From: Gemmatimonadaceae bacterium | GTDB lineage: Bacteria > Gemmatimonadota > Gemmatimonadetes > Gemmatimonadales > Gemmatimonadaceae | Direction: 5' to 3' | Assembly (NCBI GenBank): GCA_025451425.1 | Contig: JANWKK010000234.1 | Location: forward strand, 1 to 10,753 | DNA: 10,753 nt | In this document: positions 7,291 through 10,753 of the stretch, in pieces | Position numbering within the stretch: the first letter of the stretch is position 1 | Layout of the letters: every line of letters starts with the position of its first letter | The notes under the pieces: model-generated | The model's database searches: none | Told to the model about the DNA's origin: nothing | What the model saw: only the letters and a program-made list of their open reading frames with translations | Translations under genes and position numbers: made by a program

Positions 7291-7319
7291 CCGGCGTAAC
7301 CTGCACAGGAGCCGGCGTA
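7291..7319 (+). repeat. Pair of CCGGCGTA direct repeats at 21-bp period
   Basis: CCGGCGTA occurs at 7291-7298 and again at 7312-7319, exactly 21 bases apart and so on the same face of the helix. A 13-base spacer separates them. They lie about 80-110 bases before the receptor ATG. The geometry suits a regulator that binds tandem half-sites, including the LytTR type, though the sequence does not match the classic LytTR half-site consensus. Confidence 0.4.
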
Positions 7320-7331
7320 GCGCGCCCCACC

Positions 7332-7353
7332 TCACCGTGACGCGTCGGTGACG
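7332..7353. repeat. Inverted repeat with overlapping direct repeats upstream of the receptor gene
   Basis: TCACCG (7332-7337) and CGGTGA (7346-7351) are exact complements around an 8-base spacer. The same stretch contains GTGACG twice (7337-7342 and 7348-7353), 11 bases apart, and an 8-base palindrome GACGCGTC (7339-7346). It ends 46 bases before the receptor ATG, a position that suits an operator or a 5' leader hairpin. Confidence 0.35.
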
Positions 7354-7399
7354 ACCGGGTGAATAGTCGTTTTACGGAACCCGCACCAGGCGCAGTCTC

Positions 7400-9817
7400 A
7401 TGATCAAAGAATCCTATACCAGCCGCAAAGAGGGCCGGCATCCAACGCGGCCTTTGGTAATCGTGTTGACCCTCGCACTACTGTTAGGCGCCACACATCC
7501 CGCCGTCGCGGTCGTTCACGATCGATCGCTCGCCGCTGGAGACATCTCGGGCACGATCACCGACAGTAGCAGCGGACAACCGCTGCAGTCAGCAGAGGTG
7601 AGCATCACTCAGAATGGAACCATCATTACCAACACGCAGAGCGATGGCTTCGGGCGCTACACCATTCACAACATGAGCGCGGGCAGCTACGTCGTATCAG
7701 CGCGTATGATCGGCTTCAGGCCTCTCACGCGAACCGTGCTCGTGCCCGCCACCGGCGGCGACATGACCAACGTCGATTTCCGTCTGGTGCCCGCCGCCGT
7801 CAACCTCTCGACGGTCATGGTGACGGCGTCGGTGCCGATCGCCGTCGATACGCGAACGGGTAATCAGGTCTTTCAACAGAATGAGTACCATGGCGCGCCG
7901 ACGAATACGACGTCGCAAATCCTGCAGCTCAGTATCGCCGGCGCGGCGCGTGCACCAACGGGCGAAGTCCACATCCGTGGCCAGCACGCGGAGTACACGT
8001 ACTATGTGGACGGCGTGCCAGTGCCCTCCGGAATTTCAGGAAGTCTCAACGAGCTATTCGATCCCGAAATCGTCAACCAGATCAACTTCCAGACCGGCGG
8101 CTGGGATGCCGAATACGGCAACAAGAACGCGGCGATCGTGAATGTCACGACGAAGATTCCCGCCGGCGGATTTCACAGCGACCTCGGCACGTACTTCGGG
8201 ACCTACGGCGCGAGCACGAGTGGCGACCGCGCCTTCAATGGGCAATCGCTGAGCATGAGCACGAATACCGGTCCCTGGGGGTTCTACTTCTCGGGCGCTC
8301 GCCAGTTCAGTGATATGCGTATCGAGCCCGTGATTCTCGATGAGTCAGCGGAAAAAATTGAGAATTTCCATAACCAAGGGACGGACTACTTTGGGTTCGG
8401 CAAGATTCAGTTCACGCCGAGCACTCACGACGTGCTGAGTCTGGACTTCAGCTTGTCGCGGACGCGTTTCCAGGTCCCCTTCGACACATCCAACGGCAAT
8501 TTCCTCGACGACCACCAGACGGACGTCAACAGCTTCGTGAACCTTGGCTGGCGACACCAGTTCGGCAGCTCGAGTCAGGGGAGCAGTCAGTTGGAGAATG
8601 CTGATCTCTTCGCCGGGTTCTTCTACCGCCACGGCACGCTCGATTACGTGCCTGGCGCGCACGACACGCCGGGGTTCGTGTTCTTCCCAGATACCAACAA
8701 GTACAACCTGTCAGAGAATCGGCAATTCAACACCCTCGGCGTGAAGCTCGATTACACGATCCACCCGATGCACGAGCTGGAGTTCAAGGTCGGAACGCAG
8801 TCGACGACGACGAGCGGCCATGAGGACTTCGTTACGACCGATGCGACCGGAAACACCGGACCGTCATCGAGCTCGGGCCTTAAAGGCTGGGACGCCGGCG
8901 TCTATGCCCAAACTGCGTATTCGCCGATCGAGCAGTTCGAGCTTCGGACAGGCGTGCGCTACGACGCCCACAACGCACCGTTCGCGGGCACCCTGAGTCA
9001 GGTTAGTCCGCGCATTCGACTCAATTTCTACCCGTCGCCGTCGACGACTGTGTACGCGTATTACGGTCGGCTGTTCATGCCGACGAACGTCGAAGACTTG
9101 CGAGCCATCACCAGCGTTGCGCAGGGCGACACAGTCGCACAGCCAACGCTTCCGGAGCGTGACAACTTCTACGAGGTCGGGCTCGTCCAGCGCTTACCCG
9201 CACGCGTCAACCTGAAAGTGTCGGCCTATCATAAGGACTCGAAGCCGGGCATCGACGACAACACCGTTCCCGGTTCGGCGATCGTTACCTCGGTGAACAT
9301 CGAACAGGTGAAGATCACCGGTATCGAGAGCGTGATCGAATACAGGCCGCAAGGGCCATTGAGCGCTTATTTCAACGTTGCGCTGAATCATGCCTATGGC
9401 TTCGGGACGATCACGGGAGGCTTCTTCCCCAGCCAGCCGCCCGCCGGATACTTCGATCTCGATCACGACCAGCGACTCTCCATCGCCAGCAGCGCGACAT
9501 ATTCACTCAGCCGGCTCTACTTCAGCGGCACTGGGATCTACGGCAGCGGTCTGACCAACGGCGTCGATCCTTCGAGCTGCAACTGCAGCTATGGGACTGG
9601 CCTCTTCGATTTCAATCGCGGCATCAAGGTCGCGCCGGCCACGATCTACAACTTCAGCGCCGGCTACTCCCTCGTTGCCGGAAACTCCGTTTTCAGGCCC
9701 GAGCTGTACATCGAGAACGTCTTCGACAAGAAGTATTTGTTGAAGGGCGCATTCTTCAGTGGCGCCTCTGTCGGCCGCCCTCGCAACATCCAGCTACGGC
9801 TGAACGTCGGCTTGTAG
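7400..9817 (+). CDS. TonB-dependent outer-membrane receptor with carboxypeptidase-regulatory-like N-terminal domain
   Basis: This 805-residue transporter takes up a ligand across the outer membrane using TonB-ExbBD energy. In order it has a signal peptide (core LVIVLTLALLLGA, likely cut after AVA37), a carboxypeptidase-regulatory-like beta-sandwich from I49 (ISGTITDSSSGQPLQSAEV, then GRYTIHNMSAGSYVV), and a TonB-box-like NLSTVMVTA (residues 135-143). A plug domain follows at about 155-255 with VHIRG, YYVDGVPVP and GGWDAEYGNKNAAIVNVTTK. The rest is a barrel ending in the usual IENVFDKKYLLKG and GRPRNIQLRLNVGL. The last residue is Leu, not the common terminal Phe or Trp. I find only two cysteines, as CNC at 727-729 in a late barrel loop. 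The ligand is unknown; the domain style resembles the oligopeptide, glycan or metal receptors of Acidobacteria and Gemmatimonadota. Only a weak AGGCG stands before the ATG. It may form a unit with the POTRA gene 63 bases downstream. Confidence 0.93.
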   Translation: MIKESYTSRKEGRHPTRPLVIVLTLALLLGATHPAVAVVHDRSLAAGDISGTITDSSSGQPLQSAEVSITQNGTIITNTQSDGFGRYTIHNMSAGSYVVSARMIGFRPLTRTVLVPATGGDMTNVDFRLVPAAVNLSTVMVTASVPIAVDTRTGNQVFQQNEYHGAPTNTTSQILQLSIAGAARAPTGEVHIRGQHAEYTYYVDGVPVPSGISGSLNELFDPEIVNQINFQTGGWDAEYGNKNAAIVNVTTKIPAGGFHSDLGTYFGTYGASTSGDRAFNGQSLSMSTNTGPWGFYFSGARQFSDMRIEPVILDESAEKIENFHNQGTDYFGFGKIQFTPSTHDVLSLDFSLSRTRFQVPFDTSNGNFLDDHQTDVNSFVNLGWRHQFGSSSQGSSQLENADLFAGFFYRHGTLDYVPGAHDTPGFVFFPDTNKYNLSENRQFNTLGVKLDYTIHPMHELEFKVGTQSTTTSGHEDFVTTDATGNTGPSSSSGLKGWDAGVYAQTAYSPIEQFELRTGVRYDAHNAPFAGTLSQVSPRIRLNFYPSPSTTVYAYYGRLFMPTNVEDLRAITSVAQGDTVAQPTLPERDNFYEVGLVQRLPARVNLKVSAYHKDSKPGIDDNTVPGSAIVTSVNIEQVKITGIESVIEYRPQGPLSAYFNVALNHAYGFGTITGGFFPSQPPAGYFDLDHDQRLSIASSATYSLSRLYFSGTGIYGSGLTNGVDPSSCNCSYGTGLFDFNRGIKVAPATIYNFSAGYSLVAGNSVFRPELYIENVFDKKYLLKGAFFSGASVGRPRNIQLRLNVGL

Positions 9818-9872
9818 AAGCCTCGCCGCTCTCAAAGGCAGCTGAGCTGGTCGGGTTGATTTTTGCATTAGC

Positions 9873-9877
9873 GGAGG
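9873..9877 (+). promoter_or_regulatory. Ribosome binding site of the POTRA/barrel gene
   Basis: GGAGG stands 3 bases before the ATG at 9881. The spacing is short, but this is the best Shine-Dalgarno match near any plus-strand gene in the window, and it supports this start over the out-of-frame ATG at 9903. Confidence 0.55.
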
Positions 9878-9880
9878 CCA

Positions 9881-10753
9881 ATGACCTTGGCCCTCCCGTG
9901 GGATGCCACACTTCGCCCCTTCGGCGGCTTCCTACTACTTGCCTTCGCGGCGAGCGTTGTCCGTGCTCAAGACAGCACGGCAAAGAGCTGCGATGGCAAG
10001 ACTGTCCATGTCATTCACGTCAACGCACAGCGACCTCCCTTCAAAGGGGAGATCGCCTATTGGCGGCGCCTCGCGCGCAAGGTCGGTCTGCACCACGCGA
10101 CGACCGACACGGTCATCATCCGCCGCTTTCTTGTCCTCGAAACCGGCGACAAATGTTCCGACTTCCGCGTGCGCGAATCGGCACGCCTGCTGCGCGCGCA
10201 GCCCTATCTGACTGACGTCAGCGTCAAAGCAATCCCCGACGACTCGGGCGGCGTGACGATCGACGTCCGGACAACTGACGAAATCTCCGTGCTCGCGTCT
10301 GCGTCCGCCGGCGGGGGTCGCGTATCGTATCTCGAGATCGGCAACGAGAACATGTTCGGCCAGGCCCTTCTGCTCGCCGTGCATGGCGCGAATCAAGTGG
10401 TCGAAGGACACTCCGGGGGCTTTCGGGCGACCGATTATCAATTTCTAAAGAACCCGTACCAACTCGACGTCGACGCGAACTGGGGACAGCACGCATCTTC
10501 GTTTCTCATCGATGCATTCCACGGCTATCTCACCGATCTTCAGCGCGTCGCGTGGGAAGTGGGCTTCGCGCGTACAAATCCCCAGCTCATCGAGTTGAGT
10601 CGCGGGCAAAATCTGGATGATCTCGCGCTGGAGTTTCACAGCATCGGCGCCGACATCGGCGGCATCGTGAAGCTCGGCAATCTCAAGACGCCATTCCTTG
10701 TTGGTGGCGTCGTGACGCTCGTAAGGCGCGAGGTCGTCGGCGGTCTGGCCGTG
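9881..10753 (+). CDS. Exported POTRA/beta-barrel outer-membrane protein (BamA/TamA-like), 3'-truncated by the window edge
   Basis: An open frame of 291 codons runs from ATG 9881 to the last base of the window with no stop. It begins with a signal peptide (core GGFLLLAFAASVV, likely cut VRA29/QD). Residues about 41-135 match one POTRA domain: a first strand KTVHVIHV, then TTDTVIIRRFLVLETGD, ESARLLRAQPYLTDVSV and a closing strand GGVTIDVRTTDE. Cys37 and Cys92 flank the first half and could form a disulfide. From about residue 145 the sequence turns to alternating, aromatic-rich strands that look like the start of a beta-barrel. This layout fits the Omp85/BamA/TamA family, which inserts or exports outer-membrane proteins. 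A single POTRA domain suggests a specialised member rather than BamA itself, which has five. No clear terminator separates it from the receptor gene upstream, so shared transcription is possible. Confidence 0.78.
   Translation, partial: MTLALPWDATLRPFGGFLLLAFAASVVRAQDSTAKSCDGKTVHVIHVNAQRPPFKGEIAYWRRLARKVGLHHATTDTVIIRRFLVLETGDKCSDFRVRESARLLRAQPYLTDVSVKAIPDDSGGVTIDVRTTDEISVLASASAGGGRVSYLEIGNENMFGQALLLAVHGANQVVEGHSGGFRATDYQFLKNPYQLDVDANWGQHASSFLIDAFHGYLTDLQRVAWEVGFARTNPQLIELSRGQNLDDLALEFHSIGADIGGIVKLGNLKTPFLVGGVVTLVRREVVGGLAV

Noticed and set aside
9809..9865. Terminator after the receptor gene
   Set aside because: GGCTT-GTAG-AAGCC at 9809-9822 is a 5-bp stem without a T-run, and the T-run at 9860-9864 is preceded only by a 4-bp stem. 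Neither makes a convincing terminator.
1..10753. CRISPR array, tRNA/rRNA genes, insertion sequences, toxin-antitoxin or defence genes
   Set aside because: I looked for repeat-spacer arrays, transposase motifs, terminal repeats and RNA gene landmarks and saw none.

Overview
The window is about 10.7 kb of GC-rich, densely coded bacterial chromosome. Several features together suggest a Gram-negative soil-type bacterium, most likely Gemmatimonadota or a near relative. These are a TonB-dependent receptor with an N-terminal carboxypeptidase-regulatory-like domain, a secreted POTRA/beta-barrel protein, two PAP2 phosphatases in a row, a multi-TM LytS-type kinase paired with a LytTR regulator, and many Ala-Gln signal peptidase sites. 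The phylum is an inference from gene style and codon use, not from a marker gene. I see no rRNA, tRNA, CRISPR array, transposase or phage gene.

Layout, left to right. (1) 3-2130, plus strand: the end of a secreted PepSY-domain protein, then two PAP2-superfamily phosphatases, the first an integral membrane enzyme and the second an exported one. (2) 2162-3610, minus strand: a two-gene unit holding a decayed N-terminal piece of an outer-membrane barrel protein, followed at once by an intact lipoprotein of unknown function. (3) 3706-6383, plus strand: a two-component system whose histidine kinase and LytTR response regulator genes overlap by 4 bases. (4) 6390-7217, minus strand: lgt, prolipoprotein diacylglyceryl transferase, converging on the regulator gene. 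(5) 7218-7399: a 182-base divergent intergenic region rich in inverted and direct repeats. (6) 7400-9817, plus strand: the TonB-dependent receptor. (7) 9881 to the right edge, plus strand: an exported POTRA plus beta-barrel protein, incomplete at the window end.

Most genes serve the cell envelope: lipid-phosphate turnover (PAP2), lipoprotein maturation (Lgt, which would act on the 2162-3187 lipoprotein among others), outer-membrane transport and assembly (receptor, POTRA protein), and sensing (LytS/LytTR pair). There is no sign of a single dedicated pathway or of a new defence or mobile system. The most notable signals are below gene level. The word GCCTAAC/GTTAGGC occurs 8 times, in different reading frames and on both strands. 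The region upstream of the receptor carries repeats, one pair at exactly 21-bp period. One PAP2 protein lacks a signature arginine, and the barrel gene looks frameshifted and truncated.
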